Numbered from the stretch's first letter, positions 12,701 through 23,060 are shown. The stretch is 64,000 bases of DNA from Cristatella mucedo (GCA_009760855.2 WPIO01000051.1:2161501-2225500), one strand, 5' to 3'. Numbers and translations are program-made. Notes: generated from the sequence alone by a model not told the origin.

Positions 12701-15700
12701 AAGCAAAAGATACGAGAGGGTGGCCAACCCTCAGATCTAAACAGTTTCTGCACCTTAGAACTGTAATGTAATGCACGTTAGGGTTGACTCAGAGTCCTGT
12801 CACTGTGCGTGCCTTCAGCGTGGAGCTTGCGATTCTTATTCAAGAAGGGGTGTCATATTTCAAGAGTATGACAAAAGCGTGTGAGGACAGGCCCACTTAT
12901 ACGCGCCAATACAGTGTAGTTTGGCTGCGTAGGGATTGTTTATTCGTTTATAATGCTTATTTGAGAGATAAAAAAGCATTCACTGCAGCTTCTCTTCAGG
13001 GCTACAAGCGCCTAGGTTTTACTTGAAAATTGCAATTTAATCAACTGGCACTTTAGGGAAATCTCAGCAGCATCTATTTTGCAGTTCAGACGGTAAATTG
13101 TACTTTTAAAACTATGTTTCCAGGCAGCGTTCACTGAAAATCATGTAAATGGCAGGAACACACTCCACGGGGGCCCATAGCTGGGAGACATTTTATCTAT
13201 TTAATTTTTTTCTAACTTTCCTTAAAATTTAGTATGCATTTCTTCCTTCCTTCGGTAGGGTTTCTAGTGGCACATACACTCACATGTCTGTACTAGTGCA
13301 TGGGTTAGTACAATGCCCGTGCACCGACTTTGCAAGCAGATTTATTTTAGCGATCTGTGTACCACCAGCCTTCTCGAGTGAAAAATACGATCATTCGTGT
13401 TTCTTTGAATACGCCGCCATCTGCAAAGCTGTAGACTGTTGATTAAGATTCAAATTTCCAAATGTACGTTTTTGTAGATTGGTCCCGGCATCGTTAACCT
13501 GCTTATTCACAATGCGGGTCTTGGTCGCGACCTCTGGCTTTGCCAGTATGTTGTGCCTGAGGAACCACTCAAACAGAGGGTGACACATGTTATGTACAGC
13601 CAATGCGGACTTTTCAACCGGCTATACGGGAAGCTAGTTCTCTCTCAAGAGAGCTATATGGTATGTCTACCTTGATGCTCTATTTTGCAACTAAGATACT
13701 GCTTGCAGGCACTGAAAAGTTGGTAATAATAATAATGACAATAATAAGGCATCTTCAGCGCAGTGCCCAAAGAGGACTCTTTATTTTGAGGTACTTTGTA
13801 AGTGCTGGAAAACAACTGATAATAATAATAATAATAATAATAATAATGCACTTGATAAAGTGCCCTTAAAGAAGTCAATCTCTCTCTAGGCGCTTTAAAT
13901 TTGCTGCAAAGGGAAATGCAATTGAATGGTGAGTAATATCATGCTTGATAAACAAACAAAATGAATAACATGGTTAGGGGTGACATGCACAGGGTCAGCA
14001 TGCAAATGTGGTTAGTGGCAGCATGCTTAGTGTCAGCACGCAAAAGCAAATGAAGGGCGAGTCACAGGGAACCACTAAATGCTGTCCTAAATATGTGTTT
14101 TTAAGTTTTTATAAATTTGGTCAAGTCAGGGGATGTCGTGACGCATGTTGGAAGCATGTCGTGACGCATGTTCCAGGCTTTGGGAGAATGCAAACTAAAT
14201 GCACGGTCTCCAAAGAATTTGAGGTTTTCACGAGGTATTTGTAGACTGTTGGATTCCGAAAAGCAGATGGTACGATGCTCGGCCTGATGTGGGAGTAGAT
14301 CGAGAGATAGGGAGAGAGTTTTGCACCAGCTGCAATCGCCTGATCGCTCATGCTGGTAGGCCAGTAAGCAGTGAGTTGCAGAAGTCAAGACGGGATGTCA
14401 CGAATGTATGAACCAACTTGGACGTGGTATCCTTATCTAAACAAGCCCAAATTTTAGCAATGTTATGAAGCTGAAAATAGGCAGATTTGACTGTGGAGCT
14501 GATAACTATTTCAACTGACCCTTCTTACTTACTGAACTCAGCTTTATCGAAGCTCCAAATCACATAGACCATTTTGTGGAGGAGTGGTAGTCTTAGATCT
14601 GGTTACATCATTTGGTTGCCGGCAGCAGGTTATGAGCATATAGACGTCTGATTCTTGAAAAATCGTAAATGGCTAACCGAAATATACTGTAACTGGAATT
14701 TTGGAATGAAAATAATAGGTATACTTGTTTAGCGCCATTGTTGGGAAGTGTAGTTTGCCTTATATACCCTTCCTTCTCCAAGGTTACAATATGGCTATCC
14801 TCGTGGATGAGAGCTTGACATTTTACCTTTGCGGATGGAACATATCTTGCAGGAGATATGCGGGCCTTGCCAATTTTGAGGTTTAGCACTTCAGTTTCTG
14901 AGTAAGCTAAGGTTTACTACAAATTATTTTTTTAATTGGCCATCGTCATTTATTTTTTACCCGGCTGGCTGCCAGCTACTAGCTTCTGTCGGCCAAACAC
15001 TCTGCAAGAGGGCTGTTTTCTGAAAAGATTTGAGATATTTTGAGGCTCTGGAAGGCAATGATTGATTGAAACGTCAAAACAGTTTTTTGTAATTTGCATT
15101 GAAAGAACAGCTCAATGTTTTCTTGACGATTACATTTGAAAGATGGAGAGCATAAATTATGAATAGAAGTGAACCTGGATCCGATTCGAGATGTTACATG
15201 CTGCACGTACTCGCCGGATGACTGTAAGCCTTGGAAATATTAGCTCAGAATTATCCGACAAAAGTAGGATCTAAGCCACCACAGCGAAGTTTCAGCGATG
15301 CTGTGTCAATGCGAGAGGCGCTCGAGCGGACTTGCGATTGATAGTTTCCAAAGCCTACTAGGGATATTCAACCGAATTACCAGGCGAAATTCCATAATGA
15401 GTAAAAAATTCGTGGAAGTTTGAAATAAACTCTCAGCAATGATGACACTGTGGAGTCATTTCCTCAGAATACTGAACTTCACTCACTTGCTGTGCTGACG
15501 TTTACTGGGGATTTTAAATAGTCTACCTCGACATGTTCGAGCTTCTTCAATAGGAACGACGGTTAGGAGAGGTGGAGGATGCTAATTACGTTGCTGTCCG
15601 TGTCTTCGGCTTGCCACTGATTGCTTAAAGAATGCTGGTTATGCTTTGAAAGAGTTTTTGAATACTGTTGAGTGAAGCATTCTCCTAGTTCTAACGGGCT

Positions 15701-16314
15701 AATAATGGCGGACCAATCACATTCAGCGGCCAACGCCGAGCTCGACTGCTGCCCTTTTTCAGTCGCTGCCACCGCGGGTTCTCGGCTGCAAATGGACCTA
15801 CTTAAAAAAGAGTTCAGTAGTGATTACTGCCTTGAACACGATGCTTGTCAGTTACATTTCATCTTATACGAGCTTGACGAATGCCACGACAACATGGCCC
15901 GTCCTGCTCAGTTTTTGAAGTTGCTAATTGATTATCGCATAACTGCATGACAAAGTAGACTCGACCTAAATAGCTCCAACTTCTGATTGTATGCCATCTA
16001 CATACCAAATTCGTTTTGTAACTGTTTTGTCAAATATTTTGGCTGCAGAGCGTAATGCTGTCACCAGGATGACTACCAATTTCAACCGTCTCAGAGTTAC
16101 ATTTGCTTTGCACACTATTTTGTTTTAGGTCGAAAGAGACATTCAGATTTGGAACAACAAGTGCTATCAGCCAAAGCCAATTTTGTCTTCTTCTGCTAAC
16201 GATGAATCTCTGCTGAAGTTCAGACGCTGGTTCTCTCAGTTCTACTCGCCTTTGTCTGACCTGATGCCCAAACAAAATTCTAGAGCTAACTCTCAGTCCA
16301 CGCTTGATTGGTAG
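9369..16314 (+). CDS. nvd: Cholesterol 7-desaturase (Neverland/DAF-36 Rieske oxygenase), 3' half of gene
   Basis: This family introduces the 7,8 double bond into cholesterol, making 7-dehydrocholesterol, the entry step to ecdysteroid/dafachronic-type steroid hormones. It is a membrane-associated, iron-dependent Rieske oxygenase. Three exons were found: 9369-9735, 13478-13660 and 16129-16314. They have GT/AG borders, compatible phases and no internal stops. Joined, they give about 244 residues covering the catalytic non-haem-iron domain (QDIPENGADIGHF...H) to the end of the protein (VERDIQIWNNK, FRRWFSQFYS). The N-terminal membrane segment and Rieske CxH...CxxH cluster were not seen and may lie before the window or in unrecognised exons. 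The introns hold a small LTR element, SINE B and L2 fragments. The clean frames argue for a live gene. Confidence 0.88.
10838..10876. repeat. Short flanking repeat next to the LTR element
   Basis: A block starting CCCACGTGCTCTGCA and ending near TAGATGCTCC recurs at 11606-11645 (CCCACGTGCTCCGCA...TAGTTGCTCC) on the other side of the LTR element. This suggests insertion into a pre-existing tandem repeat or a larger, partly lost repeated unit. Confidence 0.55.
10877..11591 (-). mobile_element. Miniature LTR retrotransposon (TRIM-like) with gag start only
   Basis: Two direct repeats, 10877-11098 and 11363-11591, are LTR-like. On the minus strand each begins TGT(A/C)GCTATT and ends AAACTACA. The 5' copy has a TATAAAAG box and each carries an AATAAAC polyadenylation-type signal. 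The internal 264 bases encode, on the minus strand, a short gag-like peptide (DDFLSWMLDSERRLNEKGVD) that resembles the gag of the element at 26463-28263 (GDFVGWLLNFEREIKKRGYE). No protease, reverse transcriptase or integrase is present, so movement would need enzymes from elsewhere. It lies in the desaturase intron, antisense to the gene. Confidence 0.7.
11600..12239. other. Unassigned intron sequence
   Basis: Beyond the short flanking repeat, nothing recognisable was found. Confidence 0.4.
12240..12345 (+). mobile_element. SINE family B, truncated copy
   Basis: It shows a degenerate B box (GGGTTCAAATCCTG), GGGCAATCCTTATTGCCAAC, a CTGCAAGCAGTGGTG body and the ATGAGGCTGTTAAATTTAGC end, matching the other family B copies. 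The A-box end is lost. It abuts an antisense L2 fragment. Confidence 0.7.
12346..12640 (-). mobile_element. Degraded L2 LINE fragment, antisense
   Basis: Minus-strand similarity to the C-terminal L2 segment around the [16 protein letters not shown] coding block (best seen near 12490-12545, GGTAGCCAGTGTAGGTCGG). It is heavily eroded, without a tail. Confidence 0.6.
13478..13660 (+). CDS. nvd: Desaturase exon, post-catalytic segment
   Basis: A 183-base exon of 61 codons in phase 0 at both ends. The acceptor is GTACGTTTTTGTAG and the donor is GTATGT. The peptide IGPGIVNLLIHNAGL...EEPLKQRVTHVMY matches the family segment that directly follows the VxxxQ end of the previous exon. The joined frame reads VTVIQ-IGPGIV. 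Confidence 0.9.
13819..14905 (-). mobile_element. L2 LINE copy, antisense, with 3' tail and an unknown insert
   Basis: It starts at the left with ATT-type repeats (AATAAT) and the hairpin tail, then runs through the 3' UTR and C-terminal coding region in antisense to about 14505. The L2 similarity stops there and resumes at 14846-14905 (AGGAGATATGC...CCAATTTTGAG). About 340 bases between are not L2 and match nothing else in the window. A local duplication containing GTCGTGACGCATGTT occurs at 14135-14171. It lies in the last desaturase intron, opposite to the gene. Confidence 0.85.
14906..16128. other. Unassigned intron sequence
   Basis: No exon or repeat was recognised. A 15705-15950 open frame starting ATGGCGGACC in good translation-start context encodes 81 residues of no known family. 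It lies inside the desaturase intron and is not called. Confidence 0.4.
16129..16314 (+). CDS. nvd: Desaturase terminal exon with stop codon
   Basis: The acceptor is a pyrimidine-rich tract ending TTTTGTTTTAG. The exon encodes 61 residues starting VERDIQIWNNKCYQPKPIL, then FRRWFSQFYSPLSDL, and ends at TAG (16312-16314). ERDxxIWNNK and the RRWxSQFY block are the conserved carboxyl end of Neverland/DAF-36 proteins. Phase 0 joins cleanly to the exon ending at 13660. No canonical AATAAA was seen close downstream. Confidence 0.9.
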   Translation, partial: VERDIQIWNNKCYQPKPILSSSANDESLLKFRRWFSQFYSPLSDLMPKQNSRANSQSTLDW

Positions 16315-17240
16315 CCAGCTGACAGCTACAGATTTAGTAAACGTGAGGAGTCAAACGAGCAGTGAAATCTCGGAGAACTAGCAACTATTCTTTTCAACCA
16401 GCGCAGTTACCTTGAAGTGATGGCAGACAAAATCTTTTCTCGCACATAGCGAGCCGCAGAAGAGATCAGGAGAGCTATTGCAATGATTACGTAACCACAG
16501 ATAAAACTTGCAAGTACCCAAGATCTTCCCAGCAAAGTTTCGTATAAAATTTAGCCACATGCAGCCTATAGTGAAGCATTTCGTTTCACAATTGGCTTAT
16601 GAAAAAATGGGCAAAATGCGGCAGAAGACAAAATTGTTTAATCATTTTTCACGTCGCGTCGCAATCGCTGAACGATGAAGCTTTTAGACATCCACTGCGT
16701 GTCCTGCTCCAGGATGCCAGAGATGGCTGAAAGTTATGGCAGTTAAGCACTTTTTGTGACTAAGAAATACTTATGACAGCACTAAGATAGAGCTGTGAAA
16801 CCGGAACCTCAGTGAAAAAGCCATCTGTGGGAAACTCAATTGATTGGAGCTTTTTGACGTTATTGACATGCCGTATATATGTATGTACATATATCTGCTG
16901 GCTTCAAGTGATATTAATATATGTGAGTGTTGATATTCTGAATTGTTGGGAACATATGCATGCGACACTACTCGAGAATGCGTTAAAGTAAATAGGCGAC
17001 TAGAGGTGACCGGTGTGAGCAGCAGCCCTGCAGTCCCCTTTACTCCTTTACAGCCATAGTCAGAAGACCTATGCAGAATTTAGCAACGAATCCTCAAGCT
17101 CTATAGTGATCTAATTGCCCAGCTGTATAGCCAGGGGAAAATTTTGTAAGAAATTGTCATGCGTCATTTTAACAGCAGAAGAGTTTCGCATTTCCGACCT
17201 TGCCCTTAAATTACGGCTGGCCAAGTCTTCGCATTTTAAG
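16315..17240. other. Unassigned, desaturase 3' UTR and intergenic
   Basis: The beginning must contain the desaturase 3' UTR. No repeat or further gene was recognised. Confidence 0.4.
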
Positions 17241-17244
17241 AGTT

Positions 17245-17350
17245 ACGTGCATCTCACTGTCTGTGGACTCGCTTCGCTGAGTCATAAAAAACGTACATTA
17301 CACGTCTATTGCATGTCACTCTCGGAAGCACTGGTCACGGTAGACAGCGG
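17245..17350 (+). repeat. Single arm of the MITE-like repeat found at 33985-34320
   Basis: TCACTGTCTGTGGACTCGCT and the following CACTCTCGGAAGCACTGGTC match the right arm of the inverted repeat at 34207-34310. No second arm was seen nearby, so this is a half element or a degraded copy. Confidence 0.55.
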
Positions 17351-18237
17351 ATTTTAACGAGTAGCTGCACTGCCGTGCTAATTAGACTACACCTAGTTTA
17401 GGGTATGCTGCCGCAAGATAGCGACGGTAGCCGCAGTAGGAATCATCAAAGATAACCTTGCGCACCATACAGGCCACAGCGGCCAAGATAAACACTTTTT
17501 TCGTTCTATATTAAGCAACCAATTCTGGAGGAGATTATTTGTTCTAACCATGAGAAGATGATCAGTTGGTTATTTCTTTCCGGAAGCCAAAATAATATCA
17601 TTTGTCACTGCGCCATGTTGAGTAGGCTCAAACGGAATTCATTTTTTATTGAAAGTTTAACAAGGTTCGCGTTTCACACCGTCCTAAAGCGCCATTGATC
17701 CGTAACGCATCCAAAAGTAATCCACCCGTGAATCTCAATTCATTTGGGCTCAAATATGCAGCCGTTTCCGGTGGGCAAGGTGTGGATGGACACTGTACTT
17801 GCCTTTACATTTGCGATTACATTGCGTTTTTTCAATTGGTTGAAATAAACTACATGATCTGTTTTCGTTAACAATTTGAAGGCATTCAAAAGTAGCTAGC
17901 TTAGAAGTTCAGGGCACGCACGAGTGTGCACCCTTATATACGCAATTTAAAATATTTATTTATACGTAGCGATTGAGTGTCAATGGCTCGAGAGCAATGG
18001 CCAGCAGTTCGGGTCGCAACCTGTGCGTCATTAATCGCTTCCGTTTATGGTTACCTGCCGAAAGAGAACAGTGGGAGCCAATTAGAAATGTCCCCCAAAT
18101 TAACATTCATTTTCCCAACTGGATAGCAACCAAACTAACTACCAAGATGAATCGATAGGAACTATCTCAATGGCTGTTATGTTATATTCCTAGTGCTCTC
18201 ACAAATTTATCTGATTAGATTACACAATTTAATATTT
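17351..18237. other. Unassigned intergenic stretch
   Basis: Nothing recognisable on either strand. Confidence 0.4.
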
Positions 18238-18520
18238 AATAATAATACATTTCTGCGGTGCCATCAGAGAACTTTCTATTTCTAGGCACTTTAAATATTC
18301 TGTGTAGACAGAGCGATCAAATGACTAGTAGTGACGTGCACAATGCTAACAAGCTTAGTATACTTAGTGGTAAAATGCACAGCAGTCTGCACTCATAAGC
18401 ACAGGAAGGAAAAAACACGAGGACCCACCTAATGCAGCGAGAAACAGTTGTGCTTTAACTTCATTTTAATCTCAAGTCAAGGAATCTCGTGACGTCAGTC
18501 CAGAGGGTGTTAAGAATAGT
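18238..18520 (-). mobile_element. L2 LINE 3' end, divergent, antisense
   Basis: AATAATAAT, then an eroded hairpin (TCAGAGAAC...TTTCTAGGCACTTT), then the 3' UTR (GCACAGCAGT, AAGCACA, GACCCAC) in antisense. This is an old copy truncated within the 3' UTR. Confidence 0.65.
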
Positions 18521-18524
18521 AAAA

Positions 18525-19390
18525 ATGATTATACATCTGCATTACTTCCTTAGAGAACGTAACCTTTTTCTGGGCATTTTACAGATGCTGTGTATAAAGC
18601 ATTACCAAATGATTGGTGGTAACATCCGCAATCATCAGGCACAGTGTGAGCACGCAAATGCACACGTACGACGAATCACAAAGACCCACTAGATGGAATA
18701 CAAATTTTGTAAGCTTCTTTTTAAATATCGTTAAGTCAGGGAAAGTTGTGACGCCGATCGGAAATGAGTTCCAGGATTTGCGAGCATACGAACTGAAGGT
18801 ACGGTTTCCAAAGATGTTGAGGTTCGTAATAGTTATAACTAAGTGATTTGAGTCGGAAGAGCGAGTTTTACAATCAATTTTTCGCCTCCTGGGGGAGCAG
18901 CTTAGATAGGTAGACTGGAGCTAAAGGAGGAACTTAAGACGATAATTAAAATTAAGTGATTGACGGGACCTTGAAATCGATACGCTGCTTGATTGGGAGC
19001 CAGTTCAAGTCTGCGAGAAGCAGTATGATACGACACCTGCAATGTTCACGACAGAATAGTCTAGCTGCACCAGTTGTAATTGCCTAATTTCGCGGGCCGG
19101 TAGACCAGCAAACAGTGAGTTACGCAAGTCAAGACGGGATTTCACAAATGCACGTGCCAGCTTAGATCCCGTAAGCAAGTCCGTATGTTAGCAATTGTGT
19201 GCAGCTGAAAGAAAGCAGATCTTACAGTAGAGCTCCTGTGGTCGTCTAATGAAAGGCCATTTTGGAACAGGACACCTAGATTTCGTACTGATTCAGCAGG
19301 AGATATGCAGGCAGAGCCTATTTTGAGCGTTAAGTTTTTCCTTTTCGGGATCGCACTTGGTTTTCCCACTACTAGTTGGTTGGTCTGTTC
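18525..19390 (-). mobile_element. L2 LINE copy, divergent, antisense
   Basis: A second eroded tail (18540-18600) is followed in antisense by the 3' UTR, the C-terminal coding part and the [20 protein letters not shown] / ISPAESVRNLGVLFQNGLSL block. It is truncated near 19390 and sits tandemly between two other L2 copies. Confidence 0.75.
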
Positions 19391-19411
19391 CTAGTTGGTT
19401 ATGACCCTCTT

Positions 19412-20968
19412 TAAGTAAAATCATGCCTGAAAAACAAACGAAATGAATAATATGGCTATGGGTGACATGCACAGGGTCAGCATGCAAATGTGGTTAGTGG
19501 CAGCATGCACAGTGTCAGCACGCATAAGCACATCAACGACGAATCACAGGGACCCACTAAATGCTGTCCTAAATAGGTGTGTTTTTAGGTTCCTTTTAAA
19601 TGTGGTCAGGTCAGGGGATGTTCTGACGCAGGTCGGGAGGGAGTTCCAGGCTTTGGGAGCATACGAACTAAATGCACGGTCTCCAAAGGATTTAAGGTTT
19701 GTATGAGGTATTTCTTGACTGTTGGATTCCGAAAAGCGGGTGGTACGATGCTTGGCCTGATGGGGTAGTATATCTGACAGATCGGCTGGAGCCATAGAAT
19801 GAAGGGACGTAAAAGTGAGCGACAAAACCTTGAAGTCAATCCGTTGCTTGACTGGTAGCCAGTGCAGGTCGGCGAGAAGTGGAGTAATGTGGCAACTGCG
19901 ATGCTCACGACAGACAAGCCTAGCTGCAGAGTTTTGCACCAGTTGCAATCGCCTGATCGCACATGCTGGTAGGCCAGTAAGCATTGAGTTGCAAAAGTCG
20001 AGACGGGATGTCACGAATGCATGGACCAACTTGGACGTGGTATCTTTATCTAAGCAAGCCCGAATTTTAGCAATGTTATGAAGCTGAAAATAGGTGGATT
20101 TGACTGTAGAGCTGATATGGTCGTCTAACTAGAGGTCGCTTTGGAATATGACACCTGGATTTCGAGCTGATTCAACAGGAGATATGCTGGCAGAGCCAAT
20201 TTTGAGAGTCAGCCTTTCCAATCTCTGGATCACACTGGGTTTGCCCATAACTAGTAAGTTAGTTTAATCACCGTTAAGTTTTAGAAAATTTGCTGCCATC
20301 CATATGCGGATGTCATCAATGCATGCAGCTAGTGAGTTTAGAGAATTCGAGGTGCTCGAACGCCGGAATGATCAAAAAGTAAAGGTACAACTGAGTGTCA
20401 TCCGCATAAAAGTAAAAGTCTAGATTGTGCTTAGCAATCAAATAGGTCAGAGGGAGAGTATAAACCGTGAAAACAACCGGACCCAGCACGGAGCCCTGAG
20501 ATACCCCATATTTCAGAGGTACCTCGGATGATCTTCGTCCATTCACATCAATACTCTGGAGTCTTCCCACTGAGATAGAACCTGAACCACTGCAGAGCAG
20601 TGCCAGTGATGCCCAGGCGAGATGAGAGACGCTCTAGAAGAACTTTGTGATCGATGGTATCAAAAGCTGCCGAAAGATCAAGCAAAACAAGCAGAGACAC
20701 TCCACCCATGTCCGCATTCCTAAGTAGGTCGTTGTGTACCCGAAGCAATGCTGACTCTGTGGAGTGATTAGCTCTAAAGCCAGACTGGAACTTACTAGCA
20801 AGGTGTGAGGTTTCGATATACGAGTTCAGCTGGTCCGCCACGACCCGTTCGATTGCATACCATTCAATGGCATTTCACTTTACAGCAAATGTAAAGCGCC
20901 TAAAGAGAGATTAAGTTCTCTGAGGGCGCTTTATCAAGTGAATTATTATTATTATTATTATTATCTGC
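19412..20968 (+). mobile_element. L2 LINE insertion with twin-priming inversion
   Basis: The left 1.44 kb (19412-20852) is antisense L2, running from the 3' UTR back to the start of the reverse transcriptase (ADQLNSYIETSH). The right 110 bases (20858-20968) are sense-orientation L2 tail with hairpin and ATT repeats. The two pieces are contiguous on the consensus: the inverted part ends GATTTTACTTA and the tail resumes TACCATTCAAT, overlapping by two bases. This is the product expected from twin priming at one insertion, in which the 5' portion is flipped. RT motifs [31 protein letters not shown] and [10 protein letters not shown] are readable in the inverted part. Confidence 0.85.
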
Positions 20969-21365
20969 TGTTACCCGGGCGCTTTCGTTCGTCATTCGCG
21001 CTAGCAACAACGTGCCGAAGAGAGTGAAGAATATGCAGGAGGCACAAGACATTTTTCCGTGATTTGTAACGTGCTCGGAATGGTTTTCTGTCAAATTGAC
21101 GGATACCCTTCTTGGGGTGACAGAGAGAGGTGACCTAGAGGTTCTTGGCACTTGAACGTGCTCTGCAAAGTATCATGGCAGTACAGATATACGCGGATAC
21201 TCGGGCCACGAACACTCTCCTTGCATGCTCTCTAGGCTTTGAGAGCATGCAAACTAAAGCCGCGGTATCCTAATGATTTTAGGTTCATACGAGTTAGGAC
21301 GATGCGATTCGAGTCAGAAAAGTGGGTTGTATGATGCCTAGCCTGGTGGGAGTGTAGTTCTGATA

Positions 21366-21553
21366 CACCGGTTCTCAACCTGTGGGTTGCGATTCCTTCG
21401 GGGTCGAACGACCCTTTTACAGGGGTCACCTAAGACCAAAGGAAAACACGCATTTCTACATTTTGCACACGCAATAATTTTACGGTTGGGGTTCACCACA
21501 GCATGAGGAATTGTATTAAAGGGTAGCGGCATTAGGAAGGTTGATAACTACTG
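21366..21553. mobile_element. SPIN-like hAT MITE
   Basis: A 188-base element with imperfect terminal inverted repeats: CACCGGTTCTCAACC on the left, and the complement of the right end reads CAGTAGTTATCAACC. It is flanked by a perfect 8-base target duplication, TTCTGATA (21358-21365 and 21554-21561), the hAT hallmark. Subterminal motifs GGGGTCGAACGACCC, AGGGGTC and TATTAAAGGG match what I know of the SPIN (SPACE INVADERS) non-autonomous family, known for spread between tetrapods and some invertebrates. It is non-coding and depends on an absent transposase. The interrupted L2 is otherwise collinear across the site. Confidence 0.85.
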
Positions 21554-21907
21554 TTCTGATAGGTAGGCTGGAGCCAGAGAATGAAGAAGCCTATAAGTGA
21601 AAGAATCTTGTAGTCGGTACGCTGCTTGATTGAGACCCCGTCCAGTCGGCGATAAGTGGTGTGACGTGGAAACTTAATTGCTCACGACAGGCAAGCCTAG
21701 CTGCAGAGTTTTATACGAACAGTATACACTCAATCGCACAGGCAGGTAGACCAGCAAGCAGTGAGTCACAAAAGTCGAGACGGGATGTCATAATTGCATG
21801 GACCAGCTTGGGTGCAGCATCCCTGTCTGAGCAGGTGCGAACTTTCGCAAAGCTACATACTTGAGAGTAGGCAGACTTGACAGAGAAATTTATGTGGTCG
21901 GCTAGTG

Positions 21908-22067
21908 AAAGGTCACTTTGGAACAGAACGCCTAGATTTAGTGCAGATGCCAAAGGAGACACGCTCGTAGAGCCAACTTTGAGTGCTAAAGGTCACTTTG
22001 GAACAGAACGCCTAGATTTAGTGCAGATGCCAAAGGAGACACGCTCGTAGAGCCAACTTTGAGTGCT
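21908..22067. repeat. Perfect 80-base tandem duplication
   Basis: Units 21908-21987 and 21988-22067, beginning AAAGGTCACTTTGGAACAGA, appear identical, although the L2 fragment they lie in is well diverged. The duplication is therefore recent or an assembly artefact. Confidence 0.95.
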
Positions 22068-22439
22068 AAGCTTTCCAAAATCTAAAACATACTTGTTTTT
22101 TCAGTAACAAATACGTTGGTTGTATCATCATTAAATTTGAGGTCGTTAGCTGCCATCCGTGTACGGGTGTCAGCAAAGTGTGCAGCAAGAGACTTGAGAG
22201 AATTTGACGTGCCAGACAGCTTGTAGGGTTAAAAGTAAAGATTCAACCGTGTGTCGTCTGCAAAGACGCAAACGCATAGATTACGCTTGGCGATCACGTC
22301 GGCAAGGGGGAGCATAAATTAGAAAAAGAAGCGGTTCAGACGGAAGGAGCGCCGAAGAAGTACCCCGTACAAAATGGAGGTCTAGATTTTCGTCACACCT
22401 TCGCGTCCTTTTCTAGCATAATTCTGAGAATGCTGAGTT

Positions 22440-23060
22440 CACGGATTTTTTTGGAACTTGCGCCATACTTACACGGGCGCGTTTCATGATCGCGCGAGCG
22501 GTTGAGCGGAACTATCGAGTGCAACTTGATGCAAATGCGCCGCTCGACGAGACCCGAGAGCGCCTGAGAGAAGCGGCTACAATTTTGCAGTCCGCCACGC
22601 GCGCACCTGCACGAGTGCCGATTTCGCGTGAGCTGCGGCTACAAATAAAGCCACTTCGCAGAGGCCGCCTCCGGCGGCCTTCGCAGCTGCTAACCGTTTG
22701 CCCTCCTCAACGCGTTCCGCGGTGAGTTGCGACGTCTACAAGTAGCGCGACCGGTCGAGAGTATTTATTTTTTTTTTCGCTCTCTGCCGAGTCACTTGTA
22801 AGACTTTCGACGCCCACCACGCATTTTGTGCTTTGGCTTCGTGTCGAGAATGCGTTTCGGGATTTCGCGCGATTCTCGGATGTAATGGACGGGAGCGCGA
22901 GCGCGCTTTGCACCGTTCTCGCGCGTCGCTGTACGGCGGCGTCGCGTCCAGCTCGGTTGCTCGGTTATCTCATTTGGTCGCGAAACGAGTCGAAGGGCAT
23001 GGAGCTTCCTTGAGGAGAAATACCGAAGACCATTGGGCCTTTGCCTGCCTTTGCCTGCCT
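22440..23060. promoter_or_regulatory. CpG-dense stretch, possible promoter and first exon
   Basis: CG dinucleotides are far denser here than in neighbouring sequence (for example seven in 22501-22560). CCGCG|GTGAGTTG at 22721/22722 is a good splice donor on the + strand, preceded by an open frame that starts with an ATG at 22486. The encoded peptide (MIARAVERNYRVQLDANAPL) is of no known family. This pattern fits a promoter with a first exon, but no downstream exon was recognised. It could also be a GC-rich relic. Confidence 0.35.

Larger units (their letters stand above)
21220..22375 (-). mobile_element. L2 LINE copy, antisense, carrying a hAT MITE and an 80-base duplication
   Basis: Antisense similarity runs from the C-terminal coding region (21230) to the [15 protein letters not shown] region (22375), without the 3' tail. 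It is interrupted by a SPIN-like MITE at 21366-21553 and contains a perfect 80-base tandem duplication at 21908-22067. It is more diverged than the 56020-59442 copy, so it is an older insertion. Confidence 0.8.

Noticed and set aside
13720-13860. Repeated AATAAT units considered as a CRISPR-like or regulatory array
   Set aside because: They are L2 3' terminal trinucleotide repeats, recurring at every L2 and SINE A tail.
15705-15950. 81-codon frame starting ATGGCGGACC in good start context
   Set aside because: It lies in a desaturase intron, has no splice or homology support, and could not be distinguished from chance.
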